Source: Luscinia megarhynchos (lineage: Eukaryota > Chordata > Aves > Passeriformes > Turdidae). From it: 64,000 bases of DNA. Below the pieces are notes generated by a model that was not told where the DNA came from, did no database searches, and saw nothing but the letters and a program-made list of their open reading frames with translations. Of the stretch, positions 49,246 to 61,069 are shown piece by piece. Location: assembly GCA_034336665.1 (NCBI GenBank), contig CM067592.1, positions 47,273,761-47,337,760 of the forward strand, read 5' to 3'. Every line of letters begins with the position of its first letter. Positions within the stretch are counted from its first letter, which is position 1. A program made the translations under genes and the position numbers.

Positions 49246-50123
49246 GGAGCTGCAGAGTAAGGGACATCTCTGAGAATCAGAAGCAACATTTCTGCAGATG
49301 AATCTCCACCAGAAATTTTCTGGTTTAAAAAAAGGAACTGTTTGCTCAAATATTTCCAGTAGAATCCAGTAGAATTCAGGGTTTGTAAAATATCTTTCAA
49401 TTAGTGGTTTGTCTAGTGGATTGATGATTGGGTTGGCTTATTGAGTCAAGGAGGATGGACTTACCAGTGTGACATAGATGTTGCACTTGCGATTGTGCTG
49501 GCGTTTGTATTTTAGCTCAGAAGGCACAGGTGATATTCTTGACAGCTATTCCACCTCATATCCTTGCTCTCTGCTGTTCACTGAGATGCCAGATGAGAGA
49601 TGGCTGGAGGCAAGATCTGCTCATCAGCCTCAGTGTTTCTGTAAAAGGTTTAGGGTCACACTAGTCTGTCTCCCACGCTGGCTTTTCGTGCATATGCCTG
49701 AGTGCACTCCATCTTGCAATCACATTATGCACAGCTGACACAGTCAAATTATTTATGAAGTGGAAGGAGTTCAATGTTCACTTGAATGCTTCACTCTTCA
49801 AAAGCTGGCCTGTGATTTTTCAGGCAGGGCTTTTGACCCAAGAGACCAGAGAACATACAAATTTGCTACGACATCAGACAGGTCTCTTCAAGCCAGGTAA
49901 GGTGAGAGCAAAGCAAGTACCAAACACCAAAGACTTGAGTGCTTATCTAGTGCTTACTAGATATCCTGAGGCCTCTATAGTGTGCTTGCTTACAAGCAAA
50001 GGTATCCTGGTGACATAAGAACATTGTGCTCTCATGGTAGTACTTTGCTGGGTGATCCACCCTTTTCTGCCTGATATAAATATTTTGTTAACTCAGCTGC
50101 TATTTCTTTCTTCTCTTCTCTAT
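49246..50123. other. non-coding DNA
   Basis: I see no gene. Two plus-strand frames of 86-87 codons at 49478-49738 and 49755-50018 have no domain that I recognise. Confidence 0.45.
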
Positions 50124-51020
50124 GGGTATAGGAAAGTGGGGTCCTGCCTGACCAACCTGACCTTTTATGACAAGATAACTTTCCTGGTGGATGAGGGGAA
50201 GGCTGTGGGTGGTGTCTACCTGGACTCCAGTAAAGCCTTTGACACCCTCTTCCAGGGAAAAGCTGGCAGCCCACAGCTTGGACAGGGGCACTCTTTCCTG
50301 GATTAAGAACTATCTGCACGGCTGGGGCTGGACAGAGGAGGTGAATGGTGCTGCATCCAGCTGGTGAATGGTCACTAGTCCTTTCCCCCAGGGATCAGTG
50401 TGGGGTCCTCTCCTGTTCAATCTTTTTTGATGGTCTGGATGAGGGGATTGAGTCTACCATTAGCAAATCCATGGATGACACTAAGGTGGGTGCAGTGTTG
50501 ATCAAGCTGGGTGGAGACCAGGAAGGCTCTACAGAAGAGCATGGACAGGCAAGACAGATGTGCTGAGGCAAACCATCATCAAGATGTCCAACAAGGCCAA
50601 GAACCAGGTCCTGCCCCTGGATCTCACCAAGCCCATACAGTTATTAACACAGGCTGGGGCAGAGCGACTGGAAAGCTGTCCAGTGGGAAAGGACCTGAGG
50701 GTGCTGGCCAGCAGCTGGCTGAACAAGAGCTGGGAGTGTGCCCAGGTGGCCAAGAAGGCCAGTGGCAGCTTTCCCTTTGTCAATCCTCTAGCCAGTTCAC
50801 TTGTAGGGAAGTGGACATTTGCCTGTAGTCACCACTGGTGAGACCACACCTGAGTTCAGGTCTAGGTCCCCAGCTGTGAAAAGGGCATGGAGATACTGGA
50901 GTGTGTCCAGTGAAGGGCAACAAGTGAAAGGTCCAGAAAACATGCCTTATGAGGGAGTTATGCTTGTTTATTCTCAAGAAAAGGAGGCTCAGAAGGGAAC
51001 CTCACCTCTCTCTACAGCTA

Positions 51021-51158
51021 TGACCCTGAGCCTGGCGCTCTATCAGTTTAACACCAAGGTTGTGGGTTCAATCCTGACAAAAACCCTTCACTTGAAAGTT
51101 GGGCCTGCTGAGTTGGACCTGTTGAGTTGGACCCTTTCCAGCTAAGAATATTATGTGA
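51021..51158 (+). mobile_element. TguSINE1-type SINE (tRNA-derived head, CR1-like tail) inside CR1
   Basis: This insert interrupts the CR1 between its C-terminal coding region and 3' UTR. The head (51021-51080) looks tRNA-derived: GAGCCTGGCGCT is followed by ACACCAAGGTTGTGGGTTCA, which resembles the anticodon and T arms of tRNA-Ile, with a B-box-like GGTTCAATCC at 51065-51074. The A-box part is truncated or decayed. The tail (CTTCACTTGAAAGTTGGGCC to GCTAAGAATATTATGTGA) resembles the CR1-related tail of TguSINE1, the passerine SINE. A 14-base unit is duplicated inside the tail at 51106-51119 and 51120-51133. No exact target duplication is visible. It is not a functional tRNA gene. Confidence 0.75.
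51065..51074 (+). promoter_or_regulatory. B-box-like internal RNA polymerase III promoter element
   Basis: GGTTCAATCC differs from the GGTTCGANNCC consensus at one fixed position. It lies in the T-arm position of the tRNA-derived SINE head. Confidence 0.6.
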
Positions 51159-52445
51159 CTTACCTGAGAAGAGGTTGTAGTGAGGTGGGGACTGGTCCTT
51201 CACTGTGCTTGCAGTAAGAGGACCAGAGAAAATGGCCTTAAGAACCAGATTAGACATAAGAATGTGTTGGGTTTTTTTTTTTCTGACAAGGTAGACAGAC
51301 AATCATTGGAGAAGGTTGCCCAGGAAGGTGGTGAAGTCTCCATCTCTGGAGGTGTTTAAGGGGCATCTGGATCTGGCACTAACTGACGTGGTTACATTGT
51401 TTAGGGATTATAGTGGCAGTGCTGTGTGGGAAGTTGGATGGGATGATCTCAAAGGTCTCTACCAATCTTAGTGGTTCTGTGATTATATGATTCTTACAGA
51501 AAAGCTGTTTTCTGTTGTGCCTTCATACAGAACCTAGTTTTTATTATTCACCATTAAAATAATGAATATAACTGTGTGATACACAGCTATAACTGTGATA
51601 ATTGCGAGAATACAGATGTGGGCTACATCTCTTAGAGTCTAATCTAGCCCCAAAATTATCTATTTAGAAAAGCTAACAGGAATAAAAGCCTTTAAAAATG
51701 TCTTCCACTCCCTTTCTGAAAGGCAGAAATGTGTACATTCCATGGTTTGGTCTCCCAGTTTGTTACAGTCAGTCCAGGTTGAATGTTCTTTTCCAAAATA
51801 CATTAGCTGCTATAGCACACACCAGGAAAAACTGTTGTTAATAAGACTGTTAATAAGTTAATAAGAGTGATATGGTGATGCCTGTATGCTGTGTTAAACA
51901 GAGGATGTCACTCTGATATTAAAGTCACTTCTTGTATCAGGATCTTTGTATTCTGACAGAATTTATAATGTACAAAGTAGAACAAGAATACATAATTCTA
52001 CAGATGCTTTTTAGCTGCTCAAATGAGCAGCTGAAAAATACAAAGCAGTTTGTAATTCAAAGGCAGCAGGAGAAAAACTTTTCCCTTTACTTGTCCATCT
52101 CTTTCTCTTCTTGTACTCTGTATTTCTTTTTCTCATTATTGTTACCATGGCTTCTCCTGGAGAGCTTTCACAGGTATTGATTTCATTTTGGCTATCTACG
52201 CTCACAACCTGGCATTACCTGTATTTGCTCAGTCTCCTCCTCTAAAATTAACATTGTTTGGTATATTTTAAATGAGGTAGTGGATTTGCAATATAACTGA
52301 CAGTATCATTAGCAGTTAAGATCACACCATCTCCCTTCTTCCACTGACCTCTTTCTCACTGTCACATTTCTTGTAACACTATTACATCATTCAGTTGAGG
52401 CAGTTAAACATTCAGCTATACCAAAAAGTTGCATTTAATCTTGCA

Positions 52446-52446
<1 letters not shown>

Positions 52447-52478
<32 letters not shown>
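52447..52478. repeat. poly(A) tract, 32 nt
   Basis: Thirty-two consecutive A residues followed by an A/G-rich stretch to about 52505. No retrocopy is recognisable immediately upstream. Confidence 0.95.
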
Positions 52479-52480
<2 letters not shown>

Positions 52481-52809
52481 AAGAAGAAAAGGAAAAAAGA
52501 GAGGAAGTTGCTCCAGTGGGTAAAGAATTGGAAGCAAACAGAAATTAGGGTTTCTGCTGTCTGTGTGCTGGTCCCAGCATCTGTGCTTGGTTTCTGTGCA
52601 TGATGTAAATATGTTTAAGAAGTCACAGATCATCCCTCTCTGTTAACTTCCCAGAGTGAGTACATACTGAATTGCCTATTTAATAAACTTATCATGCCAC
52701 TGCCAAAACTTTTGTGTGAGCACAGAGCATGAATTGGTGCAGTGGTCAAATAAGTTAGAAGGGAGAAACAAGTTCAGACCACACTTGCTCTCAACAAGTC
52801 ATTTCTAAA

Positions 52810-52875
52810 ACAGCACTTAAAGAACTAATCTTTAGTTCTACAGGTCATTCGGACAACAGCACTTAAAGAACTAAT
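52810..52875. repeat. 20-bp direct repeat, 46-bp period
   Basis: ACAGCACTTAAAGAACTAAT occurs at 52810-52829 and again, exactly, at 52856-52875. Within the interval AGAACTAA (52821-52828) and TTAGTTCT (52833-52840) form a short hairpin. Confidence 0.92.
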
Positions 52876-55800
52876 TTTGAAGGTCAGTATAAGTCTGGCA
52901 GAAATGGTAAGGTATCCAGTCCACTGGGTAGAAATGCTCATCTGTTCAAAATAATTGCAAATTAAGAAAATACTTGGGCTTCACCTGAACTTGCATCAGC
53001 TTTTCAACCAAAATCTATCTATACTTAAATCATATTTTGTTTTCTATTAAACTTTTCATATTACCCTGTAACAGTAATGTTTTTGTCTTCTGGACGAGCA
53101 AAAGGATTTGGAGGGGAGAGGTCTCTCCACAGTATAGGTACACAGATTTTACTCCACCTTCCCAACACTTACTGCCAGACCATAAGAACAAGACTGTTGC
53201 AGCAAATCAGGCACCCACTCTGACTTAAGACACTTATAAAGCCAACAAGGACACTACTTCTGCCAAAAGCTACCAAAATGATCGGGCTGATCTTGCTCCT
53301 GCATATGAAACCATGAAAAATTATGGTGCTGATTTGGAAATGGTGTTTTCTGCCTCCCTGATTCTCCTCTCTACCCATTTATACCTGTGAAAATCAACCT
53401 AAGCAAGATGTTCTTGGTGTAAAAAGAGGAAGTGACCATGTTGATAATATACTTGAAAATTTCTGCTCAAACAATAATTTAATTTCTTTTCATTTTAAAT
53501 CAATTATTTTGGTCTTGGTGGTGTCACATTAGTATTACTGCAATCACTATTTCTTAACACATTTTATGTAGCTTTCAGTAGATTTCAGGAAATATCTTGT
53601 TAGTTTTCTCTTGTTTTGTCAAAATCTTATTTAATTAAATTAGTTATTAAAAGTTAAATCTATTTTTAAAAATTGTAGTTATTTTTTCATCCTACAGGTT
53701 TGTTTTATAGCAGTTTTTCTTCACCTTTTCCTTTATAATATTTTTTGCTTCACCTTTTATAATGATAATTTTAGCTTCATGCTTTCAAGGTTATTTGCTT
53801 CATTGTTTTCCTGAGAGTATTTTTGTGTGGTTCATTCATCAGGGTATCTTCCATATACATTCTTTTCTTACAATATTCCCTGTCAGTTCTTGTTCTGTTA
53901 ATATTTCTCTCTTATCAGTCTAATGCTAATGCTTTCCCCATTGTGATGGTCCTGCTGGTATCTCATTAAACCATGGATCACAATTATTGCAGGAATACAA
54001 ATAGTTGCCCATTTACTCTCCTATTAAGAAACATATTCCCTTCTCCTTCTCCTCCCCTTCACTTCCTTCATCCACACCCCTCTTCCTAGCACAGCTCTCT
54101 TTGTAAGCAAAATTTATCATGTGCTGAAAGGTGCCATCCTTTTCTTTCTCCCAGGTTAGCTATTGAACCAGCATTTGGGTTTTCTGGAGAAAAGCAGATT
54201 CTGCCTTGAATTCTGGCTCAGAGCCCTGTGCTCTGGGAGCAGTGTGAAATATATTAGAATAATGAACCAAGAAATACTTTGCACTATGGCAAGACAGACA
54301 GAAAAACACAGTTCTACACTTCAGCTGTCATGCTTCTTACACCTGAACATCACAACAGCCCCACCTGCAGCTTTCATGGTGCACTCTGTCTTTCTCTAAT
54401 CTCTGGACCAAAAAAAGTCAAGCGACTTGCCAAGGCCTTATGAGATTGGACCCTTGTTTGAAACACCCCTTAGCAGACTCTTGTTGACTGTCAATTTGTT
54501 GATCACTTTGAATACTCTGCCTTTCCACCACCATGCGTCTGAGAAAAGTAGATATCCAGGAAGCAATGAGACTGACTTCTGTGATGAGCTTTGGAACTGT
54601 TTCTATAACACAAAGTACCAAGACAGTGTCAAATAATAAGGAAAGGAAGTTTTAGTATGGAAAAGATGGGTGTCCATAATGATAGTAACACAATGGCAAG
54701 TAACCATTTACATTTGTGCAAAGCTTATGGGATTCTTCTATTAACATTTTTGTCAGAAAATTGGTATGTGTCACAGTGTGAACATCTAGCACTCATGCAA
54801 ATGCATATATATTGTGTCATTGTGCTGGGTCTCTACATAAAACACAGACTTCTTACCATACAGACATTACTGAACAGAAATTTTGATCTCTGAAAAGCCT
54901 CATACTATTATCTTCTTGCAAATAAACAACTAGTAAAAAAAAATAAATAGGAACTAGTCTTCACAAATATCTTCAAGGTCTCGGTGCTTAATAAAAAAGA
55001 TGTTTAAGGAAAAGAAAAACCAGCAGTAGTCATGAGTGGGTTCAAATATTAATTTGAACAATTTCAATCCATACAGTTCTGTGGGACCTCGGCAGGGAAC
55101 CTGAGCCATATAGATGGTTTTCTTGTAAGGATACTCTCAAATATCTTTGAATATCTGTGGAGATTAGAAGAGATTATGAACAATGTGAGAAATGGAAACC
55201 TTTGAAACTTCATGCCCAGTTTCAAAAAGTATAAAAAATATGATGCAAGAAATGGTCAACCAGTTAATTTGTTCCCTGAAAGAGTAATAAATGAATCCAG
55301 GTGGATCCCCCTGGGGAATATCTTAAGGCATATAAGGGAGAAGCAGGTGATGGAACAGTCACTGTGGCATGAACAGAAGCTGATGCCTCACCCTGCTTCT
55401 CTCAGGAATAAAATGGCTGGATTTGTGAGTGAGGGAGCAGAAGATGTTAGCAGAGTTTCCGACAATCTCCTAAAGTGTCTTTGAAGCCAGTCTGGAAACT
55501 AAGTTGTCTGTATGGTTTTCCTGTGTGATGGTTGGGCATTAGGGTCAAAGATGGTGGGAATCATGCTGTGTCTGGTGGCATCTCGTCGGGTCTCACAGGA
55601 CATCCCCTGGGTCTATCCTGATGATCTCTGTCTCCTACCTGGAGAAGTCACAAAGCACACTCCATCAAGATGCCAAGAGCAAAGACGAGTTAATGACCAC
55701 ACATTTTCAAATCCCTCTCTGATCAAGAATTGGACAAAATCAGTTTATTTATTGACATTTACAAAATATGTTTTAACTGCTACAAGCAACCTTTTCCTGT

Positions 55801-57049
55801 TGGCTGTACTCCAGATACTCCCTAGGAAAATTAGCATCATGAGTCTTAAAAATAAATTAGAAAAACCCTTCAGGTGATGAGGAGTCCTTGTCCTACCTTC
55901 TTATTAGTTCAAGGTTCCTTTTCTTGATGGAGTCTGATCTATCCTATTATTTTTCTCTTGTTTCCTTTAGATGCAATATTCTATGCTCTAGAATGACATG
56001 TCAAGTGCAGTGTTGTTTACATTACTTAAAAAGTTTTTAAAGCTAGTTTAATATTTTTTATATATGCTGTTTTCAAAATTTTTACCTAGATAAAAAGTAA
56101 TTTGTTTCCTTATTTTTTTATTAAAATGTTAATTCAGTGGAAAATTTAGTAACAAAGAAAGATGCCTCATCTACTACAAAGATGCATTATCCTTATGTCT
56201 ATTCAAGAGTAATGTTAAGGGAAAATTTAAGCAGTCAACATTTTTTTCTCTTGGAGAAAAATCATAGTTCTACACAAACTACTAGAGTTTCAAACAGTGT
56301 TATTTAAAAAAAAATATGAGTTTAATAGTGTTCAAATTAAGCATATATGAAATCAAAGCTGAGAATCATTTTCTGTGTGTAGAAAAGAATGTGGCTTGTG
56401 CATGAATTCAGGTGAAATGCATGAGTGCTAGGCCCTCGGAGCAATAGAACAGGAATAGAATGCTAACAATTTCTAAGAAATTTTCTGAGTCTCACTCATA
56501 TTCATTTAGGATCCACCCTGGCACCATATACATGTACCTGGCACCTCTTCTGTGCTACTTGGCATTATCTTAATTCTACAAGTGGAAATAACTAATTTGC
56601 TCATTGTTGGATTTACCCTCTTTCTCTCCATGGCCATGAGCCAGTTATCCAAATAATTAGATTCTTTGACCTCTTAAATTAGATTTGGCAGCATTTTTCC
56701 ATCTTTATTGACCCTCTTCTTCACCTTAGCCTAAAATAAAACTAGAGACAGAAAATTTAAATTAACATAATATTTATTTGAAAAGTACAATGTCTAATGC
56801 AGATCTGCCTAATGCACATATTGCACTGCCTAACCCTTGCCTTCCAGAGATCCCAAGAGTACTTTATACCCATGTTCTAAATAATTTATTCTCAGCCCAG
56901 ATTTCATCAATGCCAAAGTACAGCACTTTTCACTTTTATTTTGAATTAAAAGCATTTAGATATGAATAATGTCTTTTAGATAGAGCCCTGTGTTATGATC
57001 TGATTACTGAGAGATGCATCTGCATGAATTAAGATGAGAGATATATATG

Positions 57050-57450
57050 AAACCATATGCTGAAGTCAATAACACAGATTTTATTCAACAGTAAATGTGA
57101 GGTAGAGAGATAGAAAGAAATAGAAAAGAGGATTTGGGGGGGGGAATAGAGAGATGTCAAGTCAGCACGTGAGGGTCCAGTGAATTGTCATGGATCCTTC
57201 TTCACCCTGGGCATCTCAGTGAAGGGTGCAGGAGTTATTCTGAGATAACCACCTTCACACAGCTCAAGCTCCAGGTATCCATGGGGGTGGATGCTCCCAT
57301 GAGGTAGATGTTCCTATAACTTGGAGTGGCAAGTGCCTGAGTGGTTTCACATGGTTTGCCACAGTGGGAATTTATGGTCCGAATGCATTGACTAGGATGT
57401 ACTAACCAGATCTCACATTTGTCAGCAAGTTCATTGTAACATTTCATTTA
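57050..57450 (-). mobile_element. possible retroelement 3' end (ERVK-related?)
   Basis: On the minus strand a 70-codon frame ends at about 57235. It is followed by a C-rich, then pyrimidine-rich stretch (57090-57145, containing a ten-base C run) and then GTTGAATAAAATCTGTG, with AATAAA at 57080-57085. The layout of coding remnant, polypyrimidine stretch and polyadenylation signal suggests the end of a retroelement transcript. I recall similar ends in songbird ERVK-related sequences but cannot confirm the family. Confidence 0.4.
57080..57085 (-). promoter_or_regulatory. polyadenylation signal
   Basis: AATAAA on the minus strand, in the context of the possible retroelement 3' end. Confidence 0.35.
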
Positions 57451-58492
57451 AAAAGTATCTTAAACTTTTCACGACCTCAGATCTTCAAAAGGAATTTATC
57501 AATCTTGCTGAAATAGGTCTATCTATTGGCATGATCCATAGACCTTGTCTCAAAAGATCTCATTTATGAGGGAGAGAAGAAAAGAATTTATTAGAACTCT
57601 TGGGATCATGACGGATCCATGGCTTTCTATATATGCAGTGCTCAAATGTTCAATAACTGACATTTATTTCTCAATTAAAAGAAAAAGAAAAGACAAATGG
57701 ATAGTTTTATTCTGGATATTAATAATTTAGCACAAGAACCCAGGGGAGGAAGATTTCCAAAGGTGAGTGAGGATCATCATCAAAAGCCTTGTATTCTTTT
57801 GCCCAAAGAATGATACAATCAATTGATCTGTTGCACTGCAGGCACACAGACACCCTGCAAGGGAAGGGCTGTTCAAAACCAAAGGTGTTATAGCTACAGC
57901 AGCAGTCATTCCCGTAAAATACAAAGCTCTAGATGCTTTGCACATAGTTGGAAGATTTTCATAAAGGAGATTTACAGGCAAAAGAATTTTAAGCAATGGA
58001 ACAAAATACTTGCAGCTGAACCTTCAGAACTGATTTGATGTGCCTGTAAGCAAGGATGTTTTGCCTAGTTCTAAGCTAAAAGAAAGCAATATTATTTAAA
58101 TCAAGAACTGCCTAGAAAGAGCTATGGCTCTTATTCCATTAAAATATAGCTATAGGTCAAGTCTCCCTGGTATGACAATAATCTTTTTCACTGGGAAGTT
58201 TTGATTCATAAATTGTTTTTTGCCTTTAATCTAATTAAGTACAGAAGAAAGAAATTTGCTGTTGTGTAAGAAAAAGGATTACTACACTGTCTGTTTTGTG
58301 AGATATGACAGAATACCAATCAGTTGATTCATCATAAAATTTTCAACTCCTAGTTATTAGTAAATTCAAAAGAAACTTTGCTATTTATTCACTGTTTCAC
58401 CAACTCTTTTTCTGAGATCTTCATTCCCTGGACCTCAATCCTACCTCAACTCAATCTCTCTTAGTAGTGGATGGACACTAAAGTCCCTCGTG
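57451..58492. other. non-coding DNA
   Basis: I see no gene or recognised repeat; frames of 61-89 codons have no domain. Confidence 0.5.
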
Positions 58493-59013
58493 TGTCAATC
58501 GTGGTTCAACTGTGGTGGTGAGAACTTTGAAAACAAGAAAATCCTTGGGTTAATATAAAGACAATGTGACTGTAAAAAAGCACCACCATAACCAACCAAA
58601 CAAAAAACCCCAAATCAAAAATAATCCCACATTAGAAAAACAAAGCCAAGAGGTGGGGGCAAATGAGAAAAAAAAAGTCCTTTAACTTCTCACTATCAGC
58701 TAACTTGTGCCTAGCAGTAACAGTCCTGAGGTACTTGCTCTTCCCCAAGATTTTATGACTGAGCGTGATGCCATAATGTATGGGGTATCCCTTTGGATAG
58801 TTTGGGTCAGCACCCTTCTCAATTTATGCTCCAGCCTGCTCACTGGTAGGATGGGGTGATGAGCAGAGAAGGCTTTACTTTGTGTAAGCCCTGCTCAGCT
58901 GTAATTACAACATTGTTGTGGTATGAAGACTGTTTTCCACACAAATCCAAAACACAGCCCCGTTAAAGGGCTACAAAAAAAAAAAATTTTTATCCCAGAA
59001 AAAATCAGTGTGC
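58493..59013 (-). mobile_element. ERVL-like LTR, family A
   Basis: The plus strand reads antisense family A from TGTCAATCGTGGTTCAACTG at the left edge, through ATCCTTGGGTTAATATAAAG near 58540, GACTGAGCGTGATGCC near 58757, GGGTATCCCTTTGGATAG near 58783 and GTGTAAGCCCTGCTCAGC near 58883, to ACAAATCCAAAACACAGCCC near 58940 and a decayed right end near 59013. The TATA box that should lie at about 58750 is lost (TTTTATGACTGAG). It is almost complete and probably a solo LTR. The internal C/A-rich stretch near 58580-58625 is part of it. Confidence 0.8.
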
Positions 59014-61069
59014 AATTTTGAAAAAACCCACCTGCCAGAATCAAGTATAACAGTATCAAAATGCTTAATCATTTGCTTATTTATTTGTGTTGCAAAGGGT
59101 ATGATCAGATGACTGTGATTTTACCTTTTTCCACTTCTAAGGAAGTGCAATGTCCTCTCCTAGAACCCTTGTGTGAGGAATCAATTTAATTTTGACTTTT
59201 GCCCCAGCATTGTTTGACCAGAGGTCTGTGGGAGACAGGCTGCACAGATGAGCTATCCAGGAGGCAGCGAGGAGAAGATGGAGAGGAGCTCTGACTCTGG
59301 GTACACTTTGCCTAACATGTCCCATTGGCAGTTTTCAAAGAACTCCTCACAGCAGAACTTGACACCTTGTCCATGTGTTGCTTCAGAACCAGCATGAACA
59401 GTTTTGACAGTAATCAGAACTTTTTGCAGAAACTCAGAATTGGCTGAATCTGGTTTCTGTAAAGTTGGAATGCTGAAATGTTTGTGTGTAACACCAGAAG
59501 TATCCCATACATAGAGAAAGACTGTACCTCTTATACGTAGCCATTATTGTTGTCATTTATTTTAATTGATGCAAGAAAGACTTACCTGGTTTAGCCTTTG
59601 GATGTGGTCTCCAATCCAACTGTTTCACACAATTCCAAGTTAAATTAAACTTCCCCTAAAAGGAAGAGAAGCAGAAGACCTAGCAGTAGAGTGTTGAAAA
59701 CCATATGAGTAAAGCCTTTTAGGTTTCCTTTTACATGGTAAGCACCAGGCATGAAATGATACCAAATTTAATATAGAAGAAATTAAGGAAATCTGTCTGC
59801 TTGATATGAAGTAACATAAGCATATTTCAAAATCTGAAACCATCCAAGTTTGTGGGAGGTAGGAGGAACTGATCTGCTGTAATGTATGGTATGATTTAGC
59901 ATCACTATTTTTCTATTTTTTTTAATACCTAAAACTAATTTTTCCCTTTATGGGATGGGGTTTTGGTTTTCGGTTTTGTTGTTTTGTGGGGGGGGTTTTG
60001 TTTGTTTTTTGGCTTTTTTTCATTTTGCCAAGGGGTAAATGTAGAAACAGTACATTAAATAACAACTCCCTCTGAGACGGAAAGTTAACAAGCAGTGCTC
60101 GAGTTTCCTACAAGCAGTACTTGTCAGAGGAAGGTTTTTACTGTAAATTGCAAAAATACATATAAAATAATTTTAATCAAAGGCTTTTAGCAGTATGAAC
60201 AAAGGCAGCAGTAAGCAAAATCACATTAGTGATTTGTAATTAAAGTTATGTTTCTAGTTCACACAGGTAATGAAATTAAACAGAAAACTTTGCTATTTAT
60301 TTTTTTATATACTTCCAGGACTTACACACACACATATATATGTATTCATGAAAAAAATATATTCTTCTGATATCCTGATAGGATATCAATGTATCAGTCA
60401 GACTTTGTCCTTTGCACTGGCATTCATAAGAGCTTTGTCTGCAAGGATTAGGATCTGTTCAGATGTGAGTGGAACAATTAAAAGCCTAGGCCACCTCCTA
60501 AACAAAAGAAGCTGTGATAAATGTCTTTTTCCGAAAATCACTCCATGCTTGAGGTCCAAGATATTCCTAACATATATCAAATTGATTTGATAGCTGTCAG
60601 TAGTTTCCCGCTTTCAGTAAGCCTGCTTCCAAACATTAGGCCATTGTCCAGGGTATTTGCTTTGACAGTATATCAGATTTAACAGATGCCTCTCAGCATT
60701 TCTGTTTATTTTTCTATATATTGATGTTTCTGAAAGTACATGACATAAAACTACTTTGCACTGAGTTTCTTGTATGCTTAAAACTTCTGTGGCTATCTAT
60801 TAGATCATAACTCCCCCCACCAAAAAACCCTCCAAACCAAAAAGCCCAAACCAAACCCAAATGTTCCTAGTTTAGAGTCAAGCTGTGTTACGTTCAGGTA
60901 AAATCCCCCCAGTCAAACCAGGAATTCTGAGGTTTCTTCATGTTACAGTGGGGAAGTTCTAGCAGACAACCAATAGAAACTAAGACGGGACTGTGCTCAC
61001 CCTTATACTGCACAGACAGCTGTTGTCTGACCCTGACTGACTGTCCACCAGAGCCACTTTATCACTCTA
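59014..61069. other. non-coding DNA with low-complexity tracts
   Basis: I see no gene. A 106-codon plus-strand frame at 60270-60590 has no domain that I recognise. A TGATATCCT/AGGATATCA hairpin (9-bp arms) lies at about 60369-60389, and a C/A-rich tract at 60811-60862. Confidence 0.45.
59940..60020. repeat. G/T-rich low-complexity tract
   Basis: G runs (GGGG and a run of at least eight G) alternate with T runs on the plus strand with almost no C, giving strong strand asymmetry. Confidence 0.75.

Larger units (their letters stand above)
50124..51495 (+). mobile_element. CR1 LINE fragment, split by a SINE
   Basis: This plus-strand CR1 starts just before the palm domain and runs to the CR1 3' end. 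At 50205-50260 the frame reads VYLDSSKAFDTLF, the conserved palm block. At 50345-50566 the frame reads LDEGIESTISKSMDDTK, with MDD where the catalytic FADD normally stands. The C-terminal part follows to about 51020. The CR1 sequence resumes at 51159 (TTACCTGAGAAGAGGTTG) and continues through the 3' UTR to GGATGATCTCAAAGGTCTCT and a terminal TGATTATATGATTCT repeat at 51480-51495. Stops and frameshifts make it inactive. This is the only copy in the window with a clear terminal repeat. Confidence 0.93.
51496..57049. other. non-coding DNA with simple repeats
   Basis: I see no gene or classifiable interspersed repeat. The 90-codon frame at 55212-55484 and the 121-codon frame at 55512-55877 have no domain that I recognise. 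The poly(A) tract at 52447-52478 and the dispersed duplication at 52810-52875 are listed separately. Confidence 0.45.

Noticed and set aside
51021..51080. Possible tRNA gene
   Set aside because: The A-box half is missing, no acceptor stem can be closed, and the segment is joined to a CR1-like tail; a SINE explains it better.
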